From Erpetoichthys calabaricus (taxonomy: Eukaryota; Chordata; Cladistia; Polypteriformes; Polypteridae), in NCBI RefSeq assembly GCF_900747795.2, contig NC_041405.2, forward strand, positions 135,244,946-135,308,945: a DNA stretch of 64,000 bases. The letters run 5' to 3'. The translations under genes and the position numbers were made by a program. The notes below the pieces were generated by a model. It saw only the letters and a program-made list of their open reading frames with translations, had not been told where the DNA came from and did not search any database. This document shows, piece by piece, positions 46,715 through 57,967 of the stretch (the first letter of the stretch is position 1; each line of letters opens with the position of its first letter).

Positions 46715-48660
46715 CATAAGGTCAGTTATTTTGAGTGAGAACATTGAGGAAGTTGTTGACTGCACTACTGACTGACTACTGACTACATCAACTTCTGTAT
46801 GGACATTGTAGTTCCAGTAAGAACAGTACGCTGCTATGCTAACAACAAGCCATGGATTACAAGTGACATCAAGGGCCTTTTGAACCAGAAGAAAAGGGCT
46901 TTTAAAGACGGTGATCAGCATGAGCTCAAGCGCGTGCAGAAGGAACTCCGAGTCCAGCGAAGGAGCAGTACAGGAGAAAGCTGGAGCAGAAGTTGCAGAA
47001 TAACAGCATGAAGGAAGTGTGGGATGGGATGAAAATCATCACTGGCTGCAGCTCGAAGCGGGGTACCACCATCGAGAGAGACGTGAAGAGCGCAAACCAA
47101 ATGAACAACTTCTTTAACAGATTTGACCACCCTAACCCACTCTCACTCTCACCTCGGAGTATTGCACCCTCCACACATCCTTCTGCTGATACCAGCATAG
47201 GAAAGACATCCCCACCCATAATTACAACAGCGCAAGTGAGCAGAGAGCTGAGGAGACTTCGTGCCAGCAAAGCAGTGGGTCCAGATGGAGTATCGCCACG
47301 ACTGCTGAAGGTCTGTGCATCGGAGCTGGGGGATCCTCTACAGCGCATCTTCAACCTGAGCCTGGAACAGGGGAGAGTCCCGAGGCTTTGGAAAACATCT
47401 TGTATCACCCCAGTCCCAAAGGTATCACGTCCTAGTGAGCTGAATTACTTTCGGCCTGTTGCTCTGACATCACGTGATGAAGACCATGGAGAGGCTGCTG
47501 CTTCACCACCTTAGGCCACAGGTTCAACACGCCCTTGACCCTCTGCAGTTTGCATATCAGGAGAAGGTGGGAGCGGAGGATGCCATCATCTATATGCTAC
47601 ACCGATCCCTCTCTCACTTGGACAGAGGCAGTGGTGCTGTAAGAATTATGTTTCTAGACTTCTCTAGCGCCTTCAACACAATCCAACCTCTGCTCCTTAG
47701 GGACAAGCTGACAGAGATGGGCTTAGATTCATACCTAGTGGCATGGATCGTGGACTATCTTAAAGACAGACCTCAGTATGTGCGTCTTGGGAACTGCGCG
47801 TCTGACATTGTGGTCAGCAACACAGGAGTGCCACAGGGGACTGTACTTTCTCCGGTCCTGTTCAGCCTATATACATTGGACTTCCAATACAAGTCGGAGT
47901 CCTGCCATGTGCAAAAGTTCGCTGATCACACTGCTAAACCAAGGAGCTGGTGGTGGATTTTAGGAGGCCCAGACCTCTTATAGACCCAGTGATCATCAAA
48001 GATGACTGTGTGCAGATGGTGCAGACCTATAAATATCTGGGAGTGCAGCTGGATGATAAATTAGACTGGACTGCCAATACTGATGCGCTGTGCAAGAAAG
48101 GACAGAGCCGGTTATACTTCCTTAGAAGGCTGGCGTCCTTCAACATCTGCAATAAGATGCTGCAGATGTTCTATCAGACAGTTGTGGCGAGCGCCCTCTT
48201 CTACGCAGTGGTGTGCTGGGGAGGCAGCATTAAGAGGAAAGACGCCTCACGCCTGGACAAACTGGTGAGGAAGGCAAGCTCTATTGTTGGCATGGAGCTG
48301 GACAGTTTAACATCTGTGGCAGAGCGAAGGGCGTTCAGCAGGCTCCTATCAATTATGGAGAATCCACTACATCCACTTAATAGTATCATCTCCAGACAGA
48401 AGAGCAGCTTCAGCGACAGACTGCTGTCACTGTCCTTCTCCACTGACAGATTGAGGAGATCGTTCCTCCCCCAAACTATGCGACTCTTTAATTCCACCCG
48501 GGGGGGTAAACGTTAACATTTAACATTATACATAGTTATTGTCTGTTTTTCACCTGCATTATTATTCTTTAATTTAATATTATTTATTGTATCAGTATGC
48601 TGCTGCTGAAGAATGTGAATTTCCCATTGGGATTAATAAAGTATCTATCTATCTATCTAC
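46715..48660 (+). mobile_element. L2/Rex1-like LINE, copy A
   Basis: Ordered protein pieces: NNKPWITSDIKGLLNQKKRA, MKEVWDGMKIITGCSSK, LRASKAVGPDGVSPRLLKVC, FAYQEKVGAEDAIIYMLHRS, IMFLDFSSAFNTIQPLLL, GVPQGTVLSPVLFSLYTLDF, then KFAD, then VDFRRPRPLID, YKYLGVQLDDKLDW and LPQTMRLFNS. These are the end of the endonuclease linker and the reverse transcriptase. The ORF shifts frame near 46970 and 47490, and an internal deletion near 47930 fuses the FADD box region to VVDFRR. It ends with ATTAATAAAG and TATC repeats, into which a Tc1 has jumped. Confidence 0.9.
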
Positions 48661-48663
48661 CTA

Positions 48664-50280
48664 CAGTGGTGTGAAAAACTATTTGCCCCCTTCCTGATTT
48701 CTTATTCTTTTGCATGTTTGTCACACAAAATGTTTCTGATCATCAAACACATTTAACCATTAGTCAAATATAACACAAGTAAACACAAAATGCAGTTTGT
48801 AAATGGTGGTTTTTATTATTTAGGGAGAAAAAAAAATCCAAACTTACATGGCCCTGTGTGAAAAAGTAATTGCCCCCTGAACCTAATAACTGGTTGGGCC
48901 ACCCTTAGCAGCAATAACTGCAATCAAGCGTTTGCGATAACTTGCAATGAGTCTTTTACAGCGCTCTGGAGGAATTTTGGCCCACTCATCTTTGCAAAAT
49001 TGTTGTAATTCAGCTTTATTTGAGGGTTTTCTAGCATGAACCGCCTTTTTAAGGTCATGCCATAGCATCTCAATTGGATTCAGGTCAGGACTTTGACTAG
49101 GCCACTCCAAAGTCTTCATTTTGTTTTTCTTCAGCCATTCAGAGGTGGATTTGCTGGTGTGTTTTGGGTCATGTCCTGTTGCAGCACCCAAGATCGCTTC
49201 AGCTTGAGTTGACGAACAGATGGCCGGCCATTCTCCTTCAGGATTTTTTGGTAGACAGTAGAATTCATGGTTCCATCTATCACAGCAAGCCTTCCAGGTC
49301 CTGAAGCAGCAAAACAACCCCAGACCATCACACTACCACCACCATATTTTACTGTTGGTATGATGTTCTTTTTCTGAAATGCTGTGTTCCTTTTACGCCA
49401 GATGTAACGGGACATTTGCCTTCCAAAAAGTTCAACTTTTGTCTCATCAGTCCACAAGGTATTTTCCCAAAAGTCTTGGCAATCATTGAGATGTTTCTTA
49501 GCAAAATTGAGACGAGCCCTAATGTTCTTTTTGCTTAACAGTGGTTTGCGTCTTGGAAATCTGCCATGCAGGCCGTTTTTGCCCAGTCTCTTTCTTATGG
49601 TGGAGTCGTGAACACTGACCTTAATTGAGGCAAGTGAGGCCTGCCGTTCTTTAGACGTTGTCCTGGGGTCTTTTATGACCTCTCGGATGAGTCGTCTCTG
49701 CGCTCTTGGGGTAATTTTGGTCGGCCGGCCACTCCTGGGAAGGTTCACCACTGTTCCATGTTTTTGCCATTTGTGGATAATGGCTCTCACAGTGGTTCGC
49801 TGGAGTCCCAAAGCTTTAGAAATGGCTTTATAACCTTTACCAGACTGATAGATCTCAATTACTTCTGTTCTCATTTGTTCCTGAATTTCTTTGGATCTTG
49901 GCATGATGTCTAGCTTTTGAGGTGCTTTTGGTCTACTTCTCTGTGTCAGGCAGCTCCTATTTAAGTGATTTCTTGATTGAAACAGGTGTGGCAGTAATCA
50001 GGCCTGGGGGTGGCTACGGAAATTGAACTCAGGTGTGATACACCACAGTTAGGTTATTTTTTAACAATGGGGCAATTACTTTTTCACACAGGGCCATGTA
50101 GGTTTGGATTTTTTTTCTCCCTAAATAATAAAAACCATCATTTAAAAACTGCATTTTGTGTTTACTTGTGTTATATTTGACTAATGGTTAAATGTGTTTG
50201 ATGATCAGAAACATTTTGTGTGACAAACATGCAAAAGAATAAGAAATCAGGAAGGGGGCAAATAGTTTTTCACACCACTG
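48664..50280 (-). mobile_element. Tc1-like transposon, copy B
   Basis: 1,617 bp flanked by TA (48662-48663 and 50281-50282), inside the TATC tail of the LINE. The terminal repeats, length and transposase match copy A at 7681-9299, in inverse orientation. Confidence 0.94.
48883..49904 (-). pseudogene. Tc1-like transposase, one frameshift
   Basis: Reads [20 protein letters not shown] onward through the helix-turn-helix, SGRPTK, LWTDETKVE and the glycine-rich [10 protein letters not shown] without a stop for about 250 codons. A single missing A near 49172 (GACATGACC here, GACAATGACC in copy A) shifts the frame at the second catalytic aspartate. The rest, [14 protein letters not shown] to GGPTSY, continues in the next frame. 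Copy A has different lesions. Confidence 0.92.
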
Positions 50281-50282
50281 TA

Positions 50283-51027
50283 TCTATCTAATCTATTTTC
50301 TCCTCTGGGTAACTTGGCCTGGGATGTGCACATTATCACTTCTGGTGCAGAAGTGGATTGTGTGAGACCCTAAATTTCACGTCAGATGCTGGGATCTTAA
50401 CTGTTTTCTGTAGGGTTGTCCATGCTCATGTTTTCTTCTTTCCTACCTACTCATTGTCACTTTTGAGGCCTCAAGCTAATGTTGACCCTGACCAATACAT
50501 TCCAAAAAATGTTTTTGTTTTTTTCCCCCCATTGCTTATCAGACTTTTTTTTCTGCTTTCTAAGAAGTCATTTGGACCATGTTCAGTGTATCGGGATATT
50601 TGTGGATATACTTGTACTTATTCCTGATGACACAACTACCAAAGAGCCACAGAAGTCCCAAGTAGTGAGAAAGTGTTGGTCTGAAGCCTGTCATATCTGC
50701 CCGGCAGAATGTCTCACAGTAAGTACTGAACCATCATCTCTGTGTTTTGTAGTCCAGGATATTAACCAGCAAGTTGCCCACTCACACACACACACACTTT
50801 TATATATACATATGATGCAGACAGCTCTGAGCAGACTATTACTTGAAGAGCAAAGCCACTTTGTGAATATATGAGAAATGCATTCAAATAAGCCCTTGGT
50901 TTGAGCTTTCTCTGTACTGAGTTCAGAGCGGCTAATATTAGATCCAGGCTACCCAGAATACCCAGCTCTCTGCCAGTTGACTGTGGCGGTCGGAGTGTTT
51001 GGGATGGGTTCTAAATATATCTTGCAG
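50283..51027 (+). other. 5' flank or first intron of the kelch gene
   Basis: There is no coding signal apart from the splice acceptor at 51017-51027. The stretch begins at the right flank of a Tc1 insertion, in leftover TATC repeats, and holds a short CA repeat near 50783-50798. No promoter is placed; the untranslated first exon could lie here or further upstream. Confidence 0.4.
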
Positions 51028-51074
51028 GACACAACTGAGCAGTTTCCTGGCACAAGAAGTCAGTTTCTTCTAAC

Positions 51075-53000
51075 ATGGATTTAGGTGAGGGAGCATGCCC
51101 AGGCTCTAACACTGCGCAGATGGACAAGGCAAGGAGCCCTCCACCTGATGACGGAGGGGACGACCCTGTCTTCCTGCAAGTGGGTTGTAAGTCCTTTAGT
51201 GTCCACCGGGAAGCACTAGCCAACATCAGCCCTTACTTCCGGGCTCTCTTTTACGGTGGCAGTCGGGAGAGCAGGCAGCACCACATTGAAATTCAAGGAG
51301 TTGGCTTGGAGGAATTCCAGCAGCTGATGGACTTTGCGGAGACATCAAAGCTCACTCTGAACCAAGACAATGTGCTGTCCATTTTAGAAGCTGCCAACTA
51401 CCTACAGATGGAAAGAGCCAGGCTGCTGTGCTGCAAGTTTCTAGAGCGGGAGCTGTACATTAGCAACTGCTTGGGCATGATGGCATATGCCTGGCATTTG
51501 GGCTGTATGGAGCTGTACCAGGCGGCAAGAGGCGTGGTGCTCACACACCTCCCGGCTCTGGCCTGTGAAGAGGACTTTGTGTATCTCCCGAAGGAAAATG
51601 TGGCGGAGCTGCTGTCCAGTAACCAACTCTGGCTTCCACGGGAGGACCTGGCCTTTGAAGTGGTTCTCAGGTGGGTGGCACATGACCCTAGCCGCGAAAA
51701 AGACTTCCTGGAGCTGGCTGGTCTGGTGCGGCCCGAGTGTCTGAGCATCTCTTATGTGGGGGAATTGTTGAGCAGCGTCCGTGGTTCTGATCCCCGTGCC
51801 AAACTCATCTGCAAGCTGGATGCCAACCCACCTCCAAGCTGGACTCTGCCCAGACCAGTGGCTCGTCGAAATCGAGCACATGAAACATTGTATGTGCTGG
51901 GTGGTCGCCATGATCAAGAAAAGCAGCATTTATTTCAGTTTCACCCACGTAGCGGCATGTGGCAGCCATGTGCCCCACTGCAGCGCCGGAATCTGACGCA
52001 ATACGCTGTGGCAGCCGTAGGTAATGAGCGCTCCTGTCTGCTGAACAATCTTAGGGGGCAATTAGACCAATGTGTCTGTCACTGTAAGGCTCCCTCACAA
52101 GAAGTGAGTTAGGGGCAGACGTTGGACATTTAGACTACCCCAGTGCTCAAGCTTCACCAAAAAAAAAAATCTTCAAATACTCAAAGCTGGGTGGGCAGTG
52201 AACCTTTAAAGTGCTACACGGTGTCACTTGCATGGCCTTGTGGCCATACATGTGCTTCATCCCTCCACCTTAAATTTGAAAGCTTGTTTCTTCATTAGCA
52301 TTGCCAATAAGGAAAAAGTGGGCTAGAATCATTTTATGGTCGGTATGGACCTCAAGCTTGGCACCATTAATTAATCCAGAGCCCTTTGGTGTCTGCTGTA
52401 TAGCCATCCCTATGTCAGAGCTGGCCTTCTGATTTCACCAGCTACAGCAAATGGCCATATCTGTCTGAGGGTGGGTGGCAAGTGTGCTCTTAGGTCTACT
52501 CAGTGACCCATTCCTAAGACTGCCAGGTGGCAATGTGTAAATCACTCTCTCATATTTCTAGATATCTGATATATTTCTCATTCTCCAGGGAATGCCATCG
52601 TGGTGACAGGCGGTTACTTTCTGGACGAGGTGGTGTGGTACAGCGTGGACTGGGTGCTTATGTTTCTCTGCAGAGAGGGGCGTTGGACAGAAGGGCCCTC
52701 CTTCAAGAAGTCCAGGCACAGCCACTGCGCAGTGGGCATTAAAGACCAACTCTTCATACTGGGAGGCAGCATGGATAGTGGACCCATCACAGATGTGGAG
52801 AGTTTTCAGCTAGGCGCTGAGAGCTGGGAGAGTGCCAGTCCTCTCATCCAGGCCGTGGAGAGGGCAGCAGCCACTAGCCTGGACTCCACCATTTATGTAG
52901 CTTGTGGCCTAGATGAAAATGGAGACGTGTACAAAGGCATCCAGCGGTTTCGTGTAGACCAGGACCAGTGGGATGTTGTCTCCTACTCCCCATTTCCACG
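51075..53000 (+). CDS. BTB-BACK-kelch protein, KLHL/KBTBD family (partial at 3' end)
   Basis: Two coding exons are seen: 51075-52020 and 52589-53000, joined in frame (AAVG then NAIVVTGGYF). The first exon starts after TATCTTGCAG near 51028, so there is an upstream untranslated exon. The start at 51075 has a good context (A at -3, G at +4); a second Met lies 15 codons in. BTB spans residues about 30-125 (FSVHREALANISPYFRALFY), BACK about 130-240 (NCLGMMAYAW, FEVVLRWVAHDP), and kelch repeats start near 270 (LYVLGG, IVVTGG, LFILGG, YVACG). Only about four of the usual six blades are present. The second exon ends at donor GTAGGC in phase 2, so more exons are needed, and I find none up to 64000. 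Such proteins are normally substrate adaptors of CUL3 ubiquitin ligases. The paralogue is not identified. Confidence 0.85.
52021..52588 (+). other. Intron between the two visible kelch-gene exons
   Basis: A 568-bp intron with donor GTAATG and acceptor TTCTCCAG. No mobile element is recognised in it. Confidence 0.8.
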
Positions 53001-53099
53001 GTAGGCTAACTAGAGATGTCATGGAAGAGCTGTGATGTGACTAGCAGATAGGCAGCTCTGAAGTGCTCAACATTTCAAAATTGGCACAAGCTAATTGTA

Positions 53100-53690
53100 T
53101 CTTCTTATATAATACGCTACCGTGGCTGTCTGTTTGTCTGTCCAGGATTTTAAATCACCTGTAGCTCGCAAATCGTTTGATCTATTGATCTGAAATTTGG
53201 TACACATATACTACGTGACCTCTACTGTCCGCTTTCGGGGTGATGATTTTTATGACTCTTTATTTTTATTTTATTGTAGAATCAACTGTCTGCAGCGGGC
53301 AGCAGGGCGGCCGTGTGGCTCATGTGTATGGGTGCTTTTCTCATCCCTACCACCTTTGCCGTCACTTCCCCTACCTCTTCATATCTTAAGTCTTCAATCT
53401 GCCTCAAGAATTATTTAAGTGCCAGCTTAAGTGAAAAATTAAGGAAAACGTACTAAATAATTGCAACACAAACACTGACTTAGTCAGTTTTAACGTGAAA
53501 AGATGCTCACGAAAGAAAAGAAGAAGCGGGCCGCTAGGGTGGAGAAAAGAAGAGCTGCTCAGGAAGCAACAACCGCATCAGCCTCAGAGCAAATGAATGC
53601 TAAACGTACAGAGAAAGAGTAGGAAATCTATGAATGCTCAAGTCAAGTGTATTCTGCACGTTATGGTGCAGTGTACCGTTACTGGTTGTT
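53100..53690 (+). mobile_element. Helitron 5' portion, copy B
   Basis: It starts TCTTCTTATATAATACGC after an A, exactly as the copy at 14750. The short basic ORF begins at 53503 (MLTKEKKKRAARVEKRRAAQ) and stops after about 39 codons. Similarity to copy A fades after CCGTTACTGGTT in both, which may mark a shared 3' boundary. It lies about 100 bp after the last visible kelch exon. Confidence 0.6.
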
Positions 53691-54469
53691 TAATAATTAG
53701 AGAAGCTGATGATCATTTTCACCTATTCCTATATTGTTTTCCTATGGTTTACACTTCGGTTATAAGTAGGGTTCTGATTAACCAGGGGCTACTTTAGAAC
53801 TTTGGGGGTCAGATGTATAAAACTTGTGTATGCACAAAATAAGCCCAAAATGTGCGTATACAACTTCTGACACAAACGTTGGAATTTATAAAAGAGAACT
53901 TGACGGGAAATCATGTGTATATTTACAGTAACTCTGACCTATCCGTAGACAACATTTTGAAGAAACTGGGAAATTACATAACCTTTGATCAAGCAAGGAA
54001 ATGCAGCCAAACCAGCTAAATTATGACTTGCACGCATAATAGTTCATGTCACCAAGCTGTTATTATAATGTGCAGGTACGTGACAAACGTATTATACCTC
54101 AAAAGTGATGAATGTGATGCATATTAAATGTTACATTTCAAGAGGGCCAATGCTAAATATTTGCACTGAAAAACTATTGTGGTTTTACATCTGTTTATAT
54201 CAGCTACCTGTTATCACTTCTCAGTGAACTGGCTGACAGGTCAGGAATATCACAGCCATGATGCCCGCTGTGCTGGAAGTCATTAACTGACCAGCGAGGC
54301 ACTACCTCTAGATGTTGTATTGTGTTAATGCACATGCATAAAGCATAACATGTTTTTGCCAACATTAAAAGTCAATTTGCAGCAATGTTCAGGTCTCCTA
54401 ACATAATCGGAGCAATTGACTGCACTCATAGTAAGATGGACACATAGCGAGAATGAAGTCAAAGTGTCA

Positions 54470-55484
54470 AGTGTCAAAGTGAACTTTATTGTCATCTCAA
54501 CCATATACAAGTATACAGATAGACGAAATTGCGAAGCTCAGGGTCCACAGTGTAACAAAATGACGTGCAAAGAATAAATTTTAAAATAGAATTAAAATTT
54601 AAATTTAAAATTAAAACACAAACAAGACAAGACATTGTGTAAAGACAAGACAAAGAAGTAGCAGCAATATTGATGTGTAAGATAAGTAATATAATAAATA
54701 ATAGATATAGATAATACAGAAATTATCAGTGTATGATAATAGTTGTTTAAGACGTGTAAACAATGACAGATCAGAATGTTTCACAGCAGGATATCAAGAA
54801 TGTCAAAATACTTAGGGGTCAGTATGAGATTTTCAGTTCTTTTTTTACATGCATACTCGTCTTTGCAGGACAGTGACTCACATGTATGAAAGTTCTGTTT
54901 TTAGAGGTGGTTGAGGCCGTGTGGAAGATCCCAGGTGGCAGCATGGTGTTAAGGAGTCTAACAGCTTGGGGGGTAAAAACTCTCCTGCAGCCTGGCAGAT
55001 CTGGCTCTGATGCTGCAGTATCTTCTCTTGGATGGCAGAAGTGTGAAAAGTCCATGTGAGGGGTGTAAGGGGTCCTGCACAATGCTGCAGGCCTTGCGGA
55101 CACTGCGTTTGTAAAATATGTCCTGTAGTGAAGGGAGAGGCATCCCAATAATGTTCTCTGCTGTCTTCACTATCCTTTGCTGGCACTTGCGGTCGGATAT
55201 GTTGCAGTTGCCATACCAGACAGTGATGCAGCTGGTCAGAACACTCTCAATGGTGCCACTGTAGAACATGGTGAGGATGGAAGGGGGAAGACTTGCTTGC
55301 TTCAGCCGCCTCAGGAAGTGTAGTCTCTGCTGGGTTTTCTTGATTAGTGATGAGGTGTTATGTGTCCACGTAAGTTCTGCAGTTATGTGCACACGGAGGA
55401 CCTTGGTACTCCTAACAGTCTCCACATCTAAACCATTGATGCTGAGTGGGATGTGGGCAGGATGTGATTTTGATGGCACAAGTC
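54470..55484 (-). mobile_element. L2/Rex1-like LINE (second subfamily), 5'-truncated, inside the Harbinger
   Basis: The minus strand gives an open frame from 55479 to 54958: STKVLRVHITAELTWTHNTS, LIKKTQQRLHFLRRLKQ, IESVLTSCITVWYGNC, CQQRIVKTAENIIG and DPLHPSHGLF. The frame then shifts near the end of the ORF. The 3' UTR ends ACTTTATTGTCATC (read on plus near 54481). AAGTCA at 54458-54475 and 55480-55485 may be a short target duplication. It splits the Harbinger transposase. Confidence 0.85.
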
Positions 55485-55567
55485 ATTTGTGATGCCAAGA
55501 TGAGACTGACATACACCGTGGCTCAGTGGCCAGGGACAACCAATGATGTATTTATTCTGAGCCAAAG

Positions 55568-55657
55568 TACAATATAATACAATTTATTTTTGTATTGCCC
55601 AAAATCACACAAGGAGTGCTGCAATGGGCTTTAACAGGTCCTGCCTTTTGACACATA

Positions 55658-55719
<62 letters not shown>

Positions 55720-55740
55720 GGAGCACCCGCTGATACAGCG
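55568..55740 (+). repeat. Dispersed repeat copy B with long GA microsatellite
   Basis: The first 90 bp match the repeat at 16764. It is followed by an uninterrupted GA run at about 55662-55715. It lies within the Harbinger relic span, so it is probably a later insertion. Confidence 0.6.
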
Positions 55741-56096
55741 CATTGGTGCACCCACTTAGAAAAAAAAGGCAGCGTGTCCCGTGATTCCTCTCTTAGGTGG
55801 CCGTTAGCATATCATAATCTCTTGTATTAATAGCGTGAGTTTTCCGCATTCGACTTATACGACCGACATTATAAAATACCAGACATTGTACTGTAAAATC
55901 AAGTCCCGACTTATCCGTGGGAGAATTTATCTGCGAGTTTATATGGTAGTTGGTATCTGCTGAGACACTGGCACTGACATCTTATGCCTTTCCCCGACCC
56001 CTAGAACGCAGAAGAGAGGTGCTATATTTTTATTCAATGTTAATTAGTGTTCTCTTATTTTAATTCTTATTTTGTTTTTTTTTTTTCTCTTTCTTC

Positions 56097-56170
56097 ATTA
56101 TGTAAAGCACTTTGAGCTACATTATTTGTATGAAAATGTGCTATATAAATAAATGTTATTGTTGTTATAA
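56097..56170 (+). repeat. Short-repeat tail (GCTATATAAATAAATGTTATT type)
   Basis: It reads AAAGCACTTTGAGCTACATT, then GTGCTATATAAATAAATG and a TTG/TTA run. The same kind of tail occurs at 34250-34310, suggesting 3' ends of one small retroposon family. Confidence 0.5.
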
Positions 56171-56419
56171 TGCAACGTATGATCTTGTGCTCTCAGTTGT
56201 GGAGCGCAGTATAGGACTCGACCCCTGCAGCCAATGAAGTTCTACAGCACTGTGATTGCATATGTATGAGGCTGATTAGCATAGTCCACATATGGATGTT
56301 TTAGGGTGGCAACTAGACGGAGTTTGAGGTGTGTTCACTTTGGTACATTTACAAGACATTTGTGATTTATAAAGGAAATGTGCATATGGCAGGTTTTATG
56401 AGTCAGATTTTTTTGGCAT

Positions 56420-57959
56420 ATGCACTGTTTTTTGGCTTGCCAGAATTTTACCGTTAAAAATAAGGTGACAATATTTTTAGGTCTATGTATAACTTTGTAG
56501 TAAATAACTTTTTTCATTACAACACATTCCAACAGCAGTGAACATTTAACCATAACCTGGAATCCATGAAGTATAATAAATATGCCAATCAATAAACCAT
56601 TAGAAAGTATTGTCAGGATCAAACACTAGTACACATTTCGCATCACTAAAGTAACAACAACCAATAGCAAACATGTATCATTTAATTATATACATTGAAA
56701 AGAATTTAGGAAGTTATGGCACATTGTCTGGTGGAGAAATAAAGTTTGCTTTTGTGGTGTATGGTGTCTTACAGGTGTGCCAGCTTATCGAAAACAACCC
56801 ACCATAAATCAGCTTCCATAACCTCAAAAAACCTGCAGCACGCAGGGAAAAATAAGTCTGCTAACTGTGCTTTAAGTTTTTTTCCCTCCTGTTCAAAGGT
56901 ATGCGGTTCACCAGGAACAATACGGTAAAAGGGGGCGTATCCTTATGCAAATATCGTAACCGGTGTTACTGAAACAGTGCTTTACCGTTTTATATTTTAG
57001 TTGTTTACCTTCGCTATTTGACAGTTTTACACTATAAAATTAACAGCGCTTTTTTCAATGTAACTCTAATGTATCAGTAAATGTATTTAGCATATTTTGA
57101 AATATATTGATTTTACAGAATTTGGCTGTAAAAAATAATCAAAAGTATTGTTTAAGATATACAGGTAATTTTCAGTAGAACATAAGGTAACTTTCCTTTT
57201 TTTCCGAAAAGGCATTTTACTTTCACCATTTACATTCTTTTTACCGTTTTACAGTGTGGCATCCCCTGTGAACTTGAAGTGAAAAGAACACTTACCGTAA
57301 TTTTCAGAAGCAAGCGCAATCGACACGTGTGAAATGTAAAATTGACTTAAATTATGACGACCTACTTTTGACAGAGATCTCACTCCATAATATAAACCCT
57401 AAACACATTAATAATCAGCACACTGTACTGCGAAACGACGTCCTGCCTTATCGCCTCGTAAGCGGGAGAAAAAAAAAAAGAATGACTTCCGGATGAGGCA
57501 AAGTGAGGCTGCGCGCCTTTTTTTTTTTAATGAATCGGGACGCCAGCCTTCTTAACAGAAACTCTTGTGTCTCCAGTGTGGACCCCAAAGAATACAGATT
57601 AGGTTAACTGATGACTTCAACTGGCCTGGGGTGAGTGAGGGTGTCCTGTGCCCAATCTGGCCCACAACATGTCAGTGGAAAACGCAATTTGTTGTGTCAG
57701 TCCTCATGTATTGTAGAATTTTGGGTAAGCCCTAGCGTAATAGATCCAGTATGCTATGTTCAGATCCCATGCCTGGTATCTCCCTCTCAGTTCCCCCAGA
57801 CTTATAGGTTAGGTAGATTGGTGAATCTAAATGGGTGATTGTGCCCTGGAGCAGACTAGCGCACCATCCAGACTTGATGCTGTGGGACTGACCCTGGACC
57901 ACCCTGAATTAAATTAAATAGATTTTAAAATCTTAAAACAATCATATATCCTCAGGAGA
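56420..57959. other. Stretch with possible MITE and SINE debris
   Basis: 56920-57270 is rich in TTTACAG and TTACCG phrases near both ends (ACGGTAAAAGGG and CCGTTTTACAGTG) and may be a worn MITE. 57600-57910 holds weak SINE-like pieces (GTGCCCTGGAGCAGACTAGC). No host exon was recognised, including the missing kelch exons. Confidence 0.35.
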
Positions 57960-57967
57960 GGAGAAAG

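Larger units (their letters stand above)
53803..56408 (+). mobile_element. PIF/Harbinger transposon relic with nested insertions
   Basis: The left end GGGGGTCAGATGTATAAAAC is partly mirrored near 56390-56408 (GTTTTATGAGTCAGAT). The plus strand codes PNIIGAIDCTH at 54397-54429 and, after an inserted LINE, CDAKMRLTYTVAQWPGTTND at 55488-55547. Both are conserved pieces of the Harbinger DDE transposase. The expected residues between ENE and ICDA are already missing, and a stop lies before the LINE. Right boundary approximate. Confidence 0.65.

Noticed and set aside
50358-50874. Overlapping plus-strand ORFs (89 and 131 aa) upstream of the kelch gene
   Set aside because: Phenylalanine-rich translations of T-runs with no match to BTB-kelch N-termini and no splice link.
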